Of a stretch of DNA of 64,000 nucleotides, positions 33,435 to 45,736 are shown one piece after another. Every line of letters begins with the position of its first letter. Position 1 is the first letter of the stretch. A program made the translations under genes and the position numbers. Source of the stretch: Prinia subflava (Eukaryota > Chordata > Aves > Passeriformes > Cisticolidae); NCBI RefSeq assembly GCF_021018805.1, contig NC_086258.1:15772692-15836691 (forward strand), read 5' to 3'. Under the pieces are notes generated by a model. It made no database searches. It was not told where the DNA came from and saw nothing but the letters and a program-made list of their open reading frames with translations.

Positions 33435-35177
33435 CGGCGGCCGCGGTCCTGCCCAGGGATGTTGTCCTGCCCAGGGGTGGGGATCCGGCCGGGGAGGGGG
33501 TCTCCAGGCTGGGAGCGTTGCCCTGCTGTGGGATGTGTTCCCGCCGCCCAGGCGAGCGGCGGCTCCGGCACCGATCCCGTCGTTGCCCCCCTGTCCCCCC
33601 CTCATGCCGCCCGCCGTGTCCTGTGTCCGTGCGGGACGTGCCCTCGCTGGGGAAGGGCTCCCCGGCCCCGCCGCTCCCGCTGCAGCCGCGCACAGAGCGC
33701 TGCGGGTCAGCGCTGGCTCGGGTCGTGGCCTCCCAGCGCGGGTGCCGCGTTTGGGTGACCCTTGGCCCGGCTTGCACTCGGTCCTGCCCTTGCGTCTGAA
33801 TCTGTTCATGCCCCTTCTCTGAAAACTCGATAACCTCCCCCGCTCCGCTCCAAGTTATTTTAAGTGCTTTTTACAAAGGAGGGACTGCAGGTTTTAGGTA
33901 AAAATCTCCAGCACGGTTCATGAGATGCATTTTCCGCAGTGTTTTGCAGCAGTTCCCATTCTCCTACATATTGCCTTGGCATAGCATGTAATGGAAATTG
34001 GGAATTCTGTTCTGAAATATCTCCTGGAAACACGACTGCTGGGTTTTTTCCTCATGCAGAAAGCTGGAGTGAAAGTGAGTTTTTTAAGGATCCAGCTGAC
34101 CAGTATGTTCCAAGGGACCTACCTGTACTTTCTCCATAAACATGGATAAAATTGGGGCAGGAAGATGGTGCAGTAATTGTGGCTCAGCAGAAATATGGTT
34201 ACTGATAGATGGAGTGACACCCACTCTGGTGCTGGGGGACAGGTATTGTACAGTCAGCTTGTGATCTAGAACTGTGTGTATTTAAATAAAGACTGGTCTG
34301 AAGAATTCAGGCTTTTCTTTTTCTCAGGGTTAAATGGGAGCAGTACTGTATGTGCAGTGAGAGAGATCTCTCAAACCTGAGCAAAGCTTCTAGTCAGGTA
34401 TCTGCATGGTCACAGCTGAACAGCTACTGTCACTTCATTCCTCTGTGAATTATATTCTCTCTGGAGAAAAGAGTTGCAAAAGTAGGCGGGCAGAGAACAA
34501 GCTGCAAGATGGAGAGGATAAATAATGCAGAACAAGTGTTCGGGTCAAGGCACAGGACAGACTGAAAAAGCAAATGGTTTACAGTACCTTAAATACCCAC
34601 TGCTTCATCCACTGAGTGAATCTCCACCTCAGCCCTTTGGGAGCCAAAACAATGGATGAAAGGATTGAGTGAGATGCACAAAAAGAAAAAAAAAAAAAAA
34701 GAAAAGGAAAAAACCCACAAAACCCCCACACAAACCCACCCCAAAAAACTAAACAGGAGAGAATTGGAAGAGGCTCCTGATTCAGCCTTTGTTTTAGTTC
34801 TGATTTGTCCAAAGCAGTGCAAGTTCCCAGGCTGGCCTCACAGGGCAGTGCGTTTCCAGCTGTGTGACGCAGAGTGCGGAGGGCCATGAAAAGCCCCATG
34901 AGAACGCTCAGATACCCACACCCAGCTGAGCCGAAAAGCAGCAGCTTTTGAAGAGGTGGAGAGACACCGAGGAGCAATGCCTGCTCTCCCCCTCCCTCCC
35001 CTCCACAGAGGTTCTGGCCAGAGCCCTCACTCGGCTTTCCAAGTGAAAGCCGCTACCCACAGCACTGAATCACTGAAAAATGGATGTTTATTGTCCCGGT
35101 GCTGCAGCTGAGCGAGCTGCTGGGGCTCCTCACCAGATGAAAAATGCCTGTTGAGTGAACCATGAGCTGCCCCCGCC

Positions 35178-35204
35178 TTTTTTTTTTTTTTTTTTTTTTT
35201 TTTT
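35178..35204. repeat. T27 homopolymer tract
   Basis: Twenty-seven consecutive T residues, followed after CCCATTA by two further T-rich runs up to about 35231. Could be the reversed poly(A) tail of an old retroposed sequence, but no body was recognised. Confidence 0.9.
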
Positions 35205-37261
35205 CCCATTATTTTTTAATTTTTTTTTTAAAGTTTAATTGAATGTGGGAGAGACAGGTTTGGAACTGCTTTTGGGTGATAGCAGAGGAACTTCTCCTAA
35301 GTAATCTGGGTTGGTTCCAAAAGGCATTCCAGTTCTCAGAAAAATAGGTATTACTAGTCATTGCTTATATGCTGTGAGTTGAAAGATTAATAATTTTCTC
35401 TGCCAAAGTTTACAGGCAGCCTTTACCATGGCAGGGTAGATCAAATACATGTTCTTGCTTGGGCAGCTGACCTGGTTTGAACTCAGTAAGTGTGGCTCTC
35501 AGTGATGACTACAGCTTTGGAAAAAACTCTCCGCTCTGCTTTTTAAAGCAGCCTTCCCCCTGTAAAGCATTAACCAGACTCTCAAGGCCGTTCCAGGCAC
35601 CTCGTGCCTTTGGTGCTTTGGCGAATTATTTAGACCCAGTAGGTGTAAGATGACAGAAGTGGATTGAGACGAGAGATAAGGGAGTAGCTGGCCCGTTTTG
35701 CAGTCAGACCTTCCCCTGAATAAGGACAATTCCCAGCTGGTGCCAATGGGAAAAACAACTTGATCCTTCCGTTTATTCCTCTGCACTCCATTCCTCTTCC
35801 TTTTTCACTCTTGGCGTGCGTGCTGCAAAAAGACAGTTTAGAAATAGCTGTTCTTACATGCTCAGGCTGTTTGATTTTGGAATTTGGCATTGGTTTTACT
35901 GGAGACAGAAGAGCACCCACGAGCACAGAATAAAACAGCCCATCCCCAGGCAGAGCTGTAGCAGAAGGGAGGAGTGAAAGGTGCAGGAGCCGAGCATCAT
36001 CCCCTCCTTAATCAGAGTTTCTATTGAAGTCAATGACCCAGATTTCCCTGACTTCAAATGGCTGCTTTCAGAGAGCTTGCCGGAGGCACGGTGCTGGGGA
36101 AGGTCAGGCAGAATTTCGCCTGAAGAATTCCACATGCACAGGCTTATCAGCTCGGGATCTGTACAGCTTGATACTGCAAACCTGTGCTCTCCAACCAGCT
36201 CTCTCAAAACCACTAAAGTGATTGCTGCCCTGGGCTTCAGTCCTGCCAGGCTGCCCTAAGTTTGGGATTTCTTTTTTGTGATTAGTTCTGTGACATCCAC
36301 CTTGCTCCCAGGTTGCTCTCTAGAAAAAACAAAATGCAGAAAGCACAGACCAGTTCTTACTCATATGGGTTTAAATTATTAAGAACCCAGAAATGTGGTA
36401 AATGTTTCTTATCTTTGGCAGGAAAGCCTGACCTTCTTGGAAGACTGGGAAAATTCCTACAGACAAAAATCAGGCTTCTAACATAAAGGCATTAAAGTCA
36501 TGCTGTGTCTTCTTACGAAAGAATTACTGTAACAGCAGCAAGTAGTGCAGAAATGCACATTATTAATTGTATGCAGTTTGTCCTGCAGGTTTAGATTCAT
36601 TAAATCTTGTTGATGAGATTGGGAGTGTTCTTTCCCCCTCTCCCTTTTTAATGCACTCCCCCTCTCAGTTCCATGCAGTACCTGAGCAGATTCCTGACAC
36701 TGCTGCCAAGCCCCAGTGCCCTCCCTGGGTACCCCAGGTACACCCAGCCAGGGCATTCTGCTAAATTACCACCTCTCTTATGCCCATTTTGTTCTATTTA
36801 AATCTCTTGTCAGGAATTTCAGCTGGTAACTAGTTGCCATATCATATCAGAATATGTTCAGTAGCAGCCTACTAGGCTTCCCAGGTTTTTGGAACCTACT
36901 TATGCAAATATGAATGCAACAACAGAGACTGAACACTGTCTTAAAAGGCAGATGCACCCTGGATTCTGTGTGTGTTTATCTCCCTACTTTATTTGATACA
37001 GAAAGTCTGATTTGACCTTCAAAAATTACAGTTTAAAACGGCTTGGAAAAATAGAATATTAGTAAGTTGGACTTTTTTTTAATGTATGTTCCAACCCAGA
37101 ATCAGCTTTACTGATGGAGAGCATCCCGAAGCTGGATTTCAGTGGCATGGCTGGGTGTTTATCAGAAGGAAAAGGTGGTATTTTCCAATAAACATCTGTT
37201 GGCTTTGTCTTACCAGTGTCCAGGGTGATGCAGGATGGAGCTCACTGGGGACTGTGCTCTG

Positions 37262-37262
<1 letters not shown>

Positions 37263-37311
<49 letters not shown>
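37263..37311 (+). repeat. (GGGACA)n hexanucleotide repeat, about 8 copies
   Basis: Eight consecutive GGGACA units. Regular GGG runs separated by three bases on the plus strand satisfy the usual G-quadruplex pattern. The minus strand encodes a false Leu-Ser repeat, the plus strand a false Gly-Gln or Asp-Arg repeat. Confidence 0.97.
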
Positions 37312-38574
37312 ATCAGAGCTGTCCTGCCCCTCCTGTGCTGGAGTCAGCAGCTCTGCAGAGTCCTGGCGGCTCCTCTGCAAGCCCAGGCTCATTGCCTGTG
37401 TCTCCTGCGAGGACAGATGTGCACAGAGACAGCACACACTGAAAGACACACCTCGTGTTTGCCTTCTCAAGCAGTGCTCAGCTTTGTAAAGATTTCCTGC
37501 ATTACAGTGAAACGTTGAAGTTAATTGAGATGAATACAATGACAGCTGGCAGCTGTATCATAACAACCCCTCAACATACACAGGCACAAGGAAGCAGAGC
37601 AGCCCTGCTATTGTTTGTTGCTTTATTCTGCCTTTGACTTTTTTTTTTTAATGCCATGATTTCTTTTAAAGTTATGTGCTCTTATCTGCAGCGATGTGGG
37701 TGCATAATGGACTGTATTTGGACTAAAGATATTCTTGTCTGTATGTTTTCCTGGCCAGGCATTTAGACTACAAGCTATATGGGAAGCATCAGGCAGAAAG
37801 TTATGCAGAAAACATCGGACAGAACTGGATTTAATATTAAACCAGCTTTGTAATATTTTTATTCTCATTTTTTAAAGCCTTTTTAAAAAATCCCTTTATT
37901 TAATTGGCCTGCAGAGTAAGTTGGTTTTGAAGGTTTACAACTGGCATTTTCATAAGAAGTTTCTTAGGTTTGGGGGTTTTTGTTTGGTTGGGTTTTTTTA
38001 AATGCCAAAGGGCATAAACATATAATTTTCTATAGTCACCTGACAGCATCTATGCAGGGAAATAAAGATGTCCTCCTCCTGTATTTTCCCTTAAATGACT
38101 TTGACCTGGAGAATACATTATGTTGATTGGCATGAGAAAGAAGGCTGTGATCTTATTTTTACTGTTTGTTATAGCGGCTTCAAACTTATCAAAGAAAGAA
38201 ATAGAGGCTTTTTAGATGGCTGCTTGCCAACAGCACTAATCAGAATTTTAATGAGATTTTTTTGAGGCCTAAATTAGGTCTAATTAACAATATATAAAGC
38301 TAATGTATAATGCGATAGAGGGAAGTAGCCTACTGCATATAGAATGGGTTCCCATCTCTTCACAAACAGAAATGTTGAACAAAATGCAATGTTGAATTTC
38401 TATGCAGGTTTACATATCTGCAGCTCCCTTCTACTGTTATGCCATATTAACAAGCTGCCTTTGGAAAACGTGACCATCAAATTCATACCAACTTTGGCAT
38501 CCCTGCAGGGCAGTAATGCACACAGCCCCTGTGTGGTTTTCTCTGACTGACACACACTCCTGGGTGCTGCAGTG

Positions 38575-38629
38575 CTCCCTGTGCCATCCCCCTGCCTCCC
38601 TGTGCCATCCCCCTGCCTCCCTGTGGCAC
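38575..38629. repeat. 21-bp tandem duplication
   Basis: CTCCCTGTGCCATCCCCCTG... occurs at 38575-38595 and again at 38596-38616 without change, followed by a partial third copy (CTCCCTGTGGCAC). Confidence 0.9.
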
Positions 38630-41600
38630 ACATGTTCCCATTGTTTGTGCAAGAGAACTGGCCTGGGACTCCCATTTCCCAACCAGCACTGAAGGCAGGG
38701 TTATATTTAGTCCACACACTCTGTTTTTCTCCAAGCATTTAAGACAGAAAATTATTAACAACTCCAAAACGTCATCCTCAAAGCACGGCCTTGTTTCTGC
38801 CCCCGAAGGGTATTTTGTGCAAGGAGGGATGAACCAAGAGGATTTTTCTCTATACTGGAATTTGTAGTTATTTATGGTACCATAATTCAGTTTTCTCTTT
38901 GTCTGGCTGAGCTATTACACATAAACTATTAAAAAAAAATCTTGGATCCCAGTTGCTTATATGAAGCTTAATGCAATTAAACACCTCAAAGTATAGAATT
39001 GCTGCTTCTGCCTAAGTAAACATTTTTATTCACTTACTCAGACCATTAACTGGGAACCCTCTTGCAAAGCCTCTTTCCAAATTTCGTGTTTAGTAAACAA
39101 ATCTCATTTCTTTATGCCAGATACATCAGCACCTCTTCTGATTCATTTAGCTCATGAAAGATGACCAGCAGCAGTAACAATGGGGGCAAAGAGCCCACTG
39201 AAACAGGTCAGAACAGAATGAATATAAACCCCAAAATAAACTCTGCCCCTCTCACAAACTCAGGCTCATTAGTTCTGTGCTGTTGGGCTAAAGTGTTCAG
39301 AACACTTGAGTGGGACTTTAAGTGCTGCTCTAGAACAGGTTTATCTGCAAAGCTGTAACCAGAGCTTACACTAATTAATAGAATCTTCAGTTAATGAGGC
39401 AGTCTGTCAACTGACCATAAACGTTGAACCAACATCAGACACACTCTAAGGAAGCTTAAATAGCCATTTCAGATGTGTATTTCTTGAAGTGTTTAAATAA
39501 ATATATTCACATCAAGTTTAAGGAAAGAGCCAAACCACAGGGCAGAGGGAGCCAGAATCATTTTGCATCTGTTACAACACTCAGAATAATGTTTGGGTTG
39601 ATTTGTAGGGGAAATATTTGTTTTTGAGCTGGAATTTTGGTAACTCAGAACAGATGTTCACAGTGTTGAAATACTGTCTGCCCATGCAGCTCTGTTAAAT
39701 CAAGTGCTGTTACACATTTAAACTAATCCAGGGGAAAATTAATATGCTGTGAAATTGCTAATCTTACAAAAGGTACATACTAATGGGATTCCAATTTGAT
39801 TATCTTTCCATTTTATCGGAATCTCAAACCATACAATAACACCTGCAAAAAATTACCAGATCAGTGAGATTTCATCTGGTTTGTGACCCTGAATGGAGAG
39901 GAAGTGCTTGTCTATCACTGTTTTTTCTCAAAGCGTTTTTCAGTGTTTAACCAAATCACCTCTCTGACTTTTTTTCCCACCTTCTCCGAGCCAGGGGATG
40001 TTTAAACAACGCGGAGAGAAGAAGCTTCTTGTAATGAGAGAGTTATTTGTGCCCCTTAAAAATCACTAAGAATTCGGTGCAATGTTTTTTAAAGTCCTAT
40101 TTCTATCTCTTCTGGCTGCAGAGCAGCGGTACTCGCAGCTCTTTCCCCAGGGACTGACTCACATCCATCACTGCAGCAGCGGAGGGCGGCTCCACCCTCG
40201 CTGCCTTGGCCGGGAGCAGCGCGGTCTGAGACCCACAGACGGCTCTGCATCCCCCCGGGGGCTGAGCTCCGCAGCTCCGGAGCGGATGGCTTTGCTCTCA
40301 CTTTGGAGAGGCTGCCTTTTCCCCTTTTTTCCAGGCAGGCAAGTTGCAGTCTCCTCTGCAGGCGCAAACATCCCAAACTCCTGGCTGATGCGAGTTCCAG
40401 TCTGCCAGCAGAGCTCTGCCTGATGTCTTTACGAGGGCTGCGATTCCTTCGAGGAACTTTCAGATATTTTAGTGCTCTTCCTTCCCAGGACAGATCCTGC
40501 TGCGGCTGTCCATGGCTGTCCCATCTGCAAACACCTCCCGTGCCACCGCTCTGTTCCTGGTGACCGCTGGCACTGCCCGTGCCCGGGGCTTGTTCCTTTG
40601 TGAAGCAGACACTTTGAATTCCTGTAAGCTGAGCTCTTGCAGTTGTACCCAGCCATGTCCCCTCCCCGCTTTGGTCCCCCGATGGCACGGCAGGATCCCT
40701 CCCTCGGCCCGGGATGTGCTGCTGATGTCCCTGAGTGCCACCGGCGGGGACAAGGGGAGGCAGAGAGGGGGACTGTGGCTTCTCTCCTGTTCACACCACT
40801 GCCTCATCCTGAGGGATGCTCTGGGAGCGCCGGCAGAAGTGGAGCCTCAAGCTCGTTGTGCAAACGCGGCACAAATGCAGATTTTACTCGAGTGTGCTCT
40901 TTGCAGGCAAGTTTGTGTTTATAGTGGGGCCATGAGTCACCTCCTCAGCTGCCATGGATACACAGTCCCATCCGCCGGCTCCATTCAGCACGATCAGCCC
41001 TCACAGTGCTCTGCATTTGTGCTTGTACAACTCGGGGATTGTTTTTCTCCTTGGGGAACTCCTTTCTCTTTATCCTGGAGCCATCGGGCAGGGCAATGCC
41101 TCCATGGCTAAGAAGCTTCCATGCAGCAGAAATAAAACGTCAGCTGCTGCAGACTTTCAGACAAGATTTTTGGAACATTTCTCTGATGCTTTGCTCAGGC
41201 ATCTTGGTCATCATCTAACTGACTTGTCAACTATTCTGTTGTGTAAATTCTCTCATGGAAAACCTGTCCTTTCTGCCAGAAGCTCATATTGTCTATTATT
41301 TTATTGAGCAGGGGATAAAAAAGTTAGAAACATTTTTTTACTATTTTTGAAGAATAAAATTTTCTTATAATTTAAACCTTTATATTTTATCTGGAGCTTT
41401 CATTTATTGAGACAATTCAGTGCAGGCTGGTGCAGAAGCTCTCCAGCCCCTGCCACCACCTGCTGCATGACCTTGGACAAGTCACTGAGTTTTCATCAGC
41501 GTTGTCTCTCTCTCTCTCTTTGTCCCTCTTTCAGGTAGGGGGATTTTAAGAGGGTGACACCTGTATGCCAGGTGAGTATTTGGCAGAGTTAACTGTGTGA

Positions 41601-44600
41601 TTTCCAGATATAAAAGGTCACAAGGTCTGTTGTGACTCTGACAGGTTGCAAACCTCTTGTACACAGCAGCCAGGTACTTGTTTCCAGTAAGAAGCCTCAC
41701 AGCAGTACATTAGATTTCTCTGAACCTCACAGTAACATCCTTTTTGGATGAAGCTCCTCCATCTCTCAAGCCCCTTCACTGAGCTGCTCAGCAATGTAAC
41801 AGCATCAGCATCGACCTCAGTTATTGCAGATTTCTGTCCAAACCCTCCTACAATTGCTCCTCATAGGAAAACTGAACTGCTTAGATCCCAGCTGGATTTG
41901 GGGGGTTTGATCCTGACAGGTGCTGGTGGTTGTTGAGAGCTGAGCCACCCTCAGCCCCTCGGAGCAAGTGATGAACGTGGCTGGTGGGGGCCATCCTGGG
42001 ACAGGGACACTGGGACATGCTGCTCTGCAAGAAAACACCTTGATTGCTCTGTGTGGTGAGTGGGTGAGACTGATTTACTAAAGAGTTGCACTGAGGCCCT
42101 TTGGAAGTCAGTCAAAGGCTTTGTTATGCCAAGATTAGTTGCTCCAGAGTAATCTCTACAAAGGCTTTCCAGCTTTATGATAGTTAAGAGGAGATGTGAT
42201 TTCTTTTTAATATTTTAACACTTCCTCTCAAAATTACAAAAATCAGGCTGATTTTTGTTGCAGGTGCTCCAGGCAGAGGAGAATTGAGCACCCTGGCAGC
42301 CTCTCCCTGGCTCATGGAGTGAGGCTGTGGCAGAGGATGGCAGGAGCTATTCTGAGCTCTGAAGTCCTCCCTAATGTCACTTTCATTCAGGCATGGATTT
42401 CTTTTTTCTGTCCCACTAGCTGCTATTCCCTTTTATAAAGAACGATCTCAGCTGGGTTTTCTGTAGCAGAACTTGCTCTGCTCGAGCCCTGGGTGCCAGC
42501 AGTCCCCTGATTTTTCGGTGCTGTTTTACTGCTGTTCAAGTGGCTGCTGTAAAGACCAGAGGGACAGCCTGGCACCAGGCTAATCCATCCAAATATTGGG
42601 TTTTTCAAGAGCAGTAAAAGCTCACTCCAGCTCTGGATCTCACCAAAGCAGAGGAGGTTTACTGAGTTTTTGTGCCTTGAGAGCTGCAGAGGAATGACGG
42701 CGTTCCCGTGAGGATCAACCTTGTTGGGAGCACAAGTGAGGCTTCCCTGGAAATGTGGTGCCATTTCAAGTGGAGACTCTGAGGAGGAGTCTGCCAGCAG
42801 CCTTTTCATCCTCCCTGCACCCTGACTCATGAATAAACACAGGCAGAGAGGGAGGGGATGAGAAGCAGCCAGGACTGTGTTGCTGCAGAGCTGTGCCTCT
42901 TCCTATAAACAGCTCCTCTCTCTCTTTCGGGGCTGCCCGGGGTTTTAGCAGGTGTCTCCCTGAAGGGAAGCCCAGCAGCCCATGGCACCCACGTGCTACA
43001 GCAGCTCCCACTGATTTTAGGTCACATTAACAGCAAATCTGGGGATTTGCTCCGCTCCCTCTGCTGCTGAGGCTCCAGGCATCAGCCGTGTCTGATCTGC
43101 CTTCAAGGGAGGCTGGAATCTGAATCCCACCGTTACCTACAATTTTAACATCTACTCCACCTCCCAAATTGTGAGAACTGGCACAGGGGGTATCATGTGC
43201 AATAGTCTTAAAAATCTTGGCAGGTTAACTTTGAAGAAAATCTCTGCTTAGGCAGTAGTTCCTGCTAGCAATTACCAGGCTTTTATCTGTAGCTGTCAGT
43301 ACACTGTAAAAAGTGGCTGTTACTCCCATTTGATAGATGAAGCAGATGTTCTAGGGACATCTGAATAGATTTAATGCAGAAATTGCATGCCTAAAAGGTG
43401 TTCTAGAAAATCCCATCATTATCACATGACTGATTTTATTCAGTGCACCCAGGAATTCAGATCTGCTGGCTGTGCTCTGCTTCTCTTATTTGTTTTAAAG
43501 CAACAGTTCTGAAGTTTTCATTTTGTTCCCCTGCTGAGGCAGAGGAGGAGACTGGGGGTTTTTTGTTTGTTTGTTTATTTGTGTTTTTTTTGAGGCAAAC
43601 TTTCAGGTATGGATTTATTCAAAACTTCTTGAGCTTTAATTTGGTTTTGTGATCAAGAGGCACAGAAGTCACATTTGTGAAATCCAATTAGGCTCCAGCC
43701 CTGGCAGAGACACATGACATGAGGCACGTACATCCGAGTCCCTGTGCCTCTCTGCTTTTAAAGCCCTCAGCCTCCATGGCAGAGCTGTGCTTCAATATCT
43801 CAGGTATTTGCGATTACTGCAAACTCAATTTACCCACTTGAGAGCTCTCAGAGCTGCAGCCCTCCCCTTGCAAACGTGGTAGTGACAGAGGGTGAGCTGA
43901 GCACTGCTCTGCTCCAGGGGAGGGATCCCGATCAGACTGGGGAGGGCAGGAGAGCTGCAGATGGATGGACCCAAGAACAAGTTCTGGATGCAGTGGGCAC
44001 ACAGGGAGGAGGCTGAGCCGTGGCCTCGGCTTTGGCAAGGAATTGCAGCCTGCTCTGCACGTCCCTGCTCGTTCCCCTCCCTGCCTGCAGCTGCAGCCTG
44101 CTGGTGCCTTTGCAGAGCACACTGGTTTTTGGATTGAGGGCTTTCCACTACAGTGAGCTAAAAGTTTTCAGAGCAAGGAAGAGCTCTCCTGGTAACCCTC
44201 CCTAGGATCCAGCTCCCAAGCTCAGGGAGGTGGTGATGCCCCTGGCAGGGTGCCCCTGCCCTCACTCCAGCCCCTGAGCCCTTGGCTTGCCTTTCCCTTC
44301 TGGCTATTGCAAAAAACAGGAACTCAATCCTTCTCCTTACCTGGAGAGCTGTAATTTCCTTCAGCCACATCAGAGGCTGAATTGCTAATTCCCCCCCTGC
44401 TCCAGGCAAGTGTTCCTGAGCCAGAACAGCCCCCTGGGAGCAGCCACTGGGGCTGTTCAAAACTTCAGTCATGATGGCTGCTGAGTTTTCTTATAAATGA
44501 AAACCTGCGTTTTTATGAATGTGGTGAAATTACCAAGGCCTTTTCCTCTGATTTCCTGATTTTAAGTGGGTGAAATTGTGTATCCAAAACATCGAGACAA

Positions 44601-45554
44601 GCAACAATAACAAACCAGGTCTGAAACAGACCGCAGGGTTTTGTACCAAACAACCTCTGAGCACAGCAGTAAAACGCTTTTCTGTTATCCTCAGCCAGCC
44701 ACAGGAGTTTTCCTGTTGGTGAACATTTACTATTGATTTCATTTTTGGCTTTTGTAGCATTCTCTGCAGGACTCTAAGTGGTTACTGGAAACAGCAGAGC
44801 CTGCAGGACTGTGCTGCTTCAGCATCTGCAGAATGGGTTAAGCATATCCATGGAGAATTCAGGCTCCAGGAACTGGACTGCAGTCCCAAAGCTGAGCAGA
44901 GAAAGGAGTGAGAGATTAATTGCATTTATACATTTTCATTTAATTTCAGTTAATAAAATGATTCCTTTTGGTTGCACCTTTCAATTAGCCACATAACAAG
45001 ACAACCATACTTTAACAGTTAGGAACTATTTCCTGATCCTCCATATCTTTATTATTTACAACAGTTCTGCATTTAATTGAAGGAGTGATATGGTCTGAGG
45101 GTGCCAGGCAGGTTCTCACTGGGCCTCTCTGCTCCTGCTCAGTGATGTGCTCAGTGCCATCAGTGATGGGCAGTTGTCTTTGGCTTGGTGTCACAGCACA
45201 GCCGGTCTGTGGCTGGACAAGATAAATCCAGCCACAACACAAACCCAGTTTGGCTGGCCTGGCTCGTTCTGGAACAGAAGTGGAGCAAGTCCCTGGGTGA
45301 GCACTGACAGGATAGATTTGAACCCAAACTGGGGCCTCAGCCAATCATGCTCAGTCCAAAATGCAGACACATCACAGGCAGAAGCCTGGAAAATGTGAAC
45401 CCCCTGTTTGGGAGGGACCCCAACAATGAAACACCAATGTTTGTGTCATGGTCAGCAGGGACTCGAGCTGTGAATCTCCAGCCTGCAGCACTAGGAACAG
45501 GAACCCCACGGTGACTGATCAGAGTCCCTAACAATGGGTCCCCAGTGGCTCAGA

Positions 45555-45736
45555 CTGGAGATGGAAATGTGCAGCTCAATCTGGAGATGGAAATGTGCAG
45601 CTCAGTCTGGAGATGGAAATGTGCAGCTCAGTCTGGAGATGGGAATGTGCAGCTCAGCCTGGAGATGGGAATGTGCAGCTCAGCCTGGAGATGGAAATGT
45701 GCAGCTCAGTCTGGAGATGGGAATGTGCAGCTCAGG
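45555..45736. repeat. 26-bp minisatellite, 7 copies
   Basis: Units starting CTGGAGATGG at 45555, 45581, 45607, 45633, 45659, 45685 and 45711, each exactly 26 bp with the core GAAATGTGCAGCTCA or GGAATGTGCAGCTCA. The alternation of the A and G variants suggests recent unit turnover. The plus strand is open in all three frames across the array; the resulting Gln-Leu-Ser-Leu-Glu-Met peptides are an artefact. Confidence 0.96.

Larger units (their letters stand above)
32620..33830. promoter_or_regulatory. Second CpG island, 3.9 kb upstream of HLF
   Basis: About 1.2 kb of GC- and CpG-rich DNA containing, in 45 bases, an E-box, a RORE-like site and a CCAAT box (32945-32987), followed by a 20-bp minisatellite (33051-33434) and more CG-dense sequence to about 33830. 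The tight cluster of sites in an island resembles a real promoter, possibly bidirectional. No coding exon was recognised on either side. Candidates are an upstream alternative HLF promoter, a non-coding RNA promoter, or an unmethylated enhancer island. Confidence 0.55.

Noticed and set aside
32340..33822. Up to 288-codon Cys/Pro/Leu or Ser/His/Arg repeat frames on both strands
   Set aside because: They cross the 20-bp minisatellite, which is stop-free in several frames; sequence outside the repeat resembles nothing known.
40089..41111. Two roughly 200-codon frames on opposite strands in a GC-rich segment
   Set aside because: No recognisable domain, signal peptide pattern or homologue, and no supporting splice structure; kept as intergenic.
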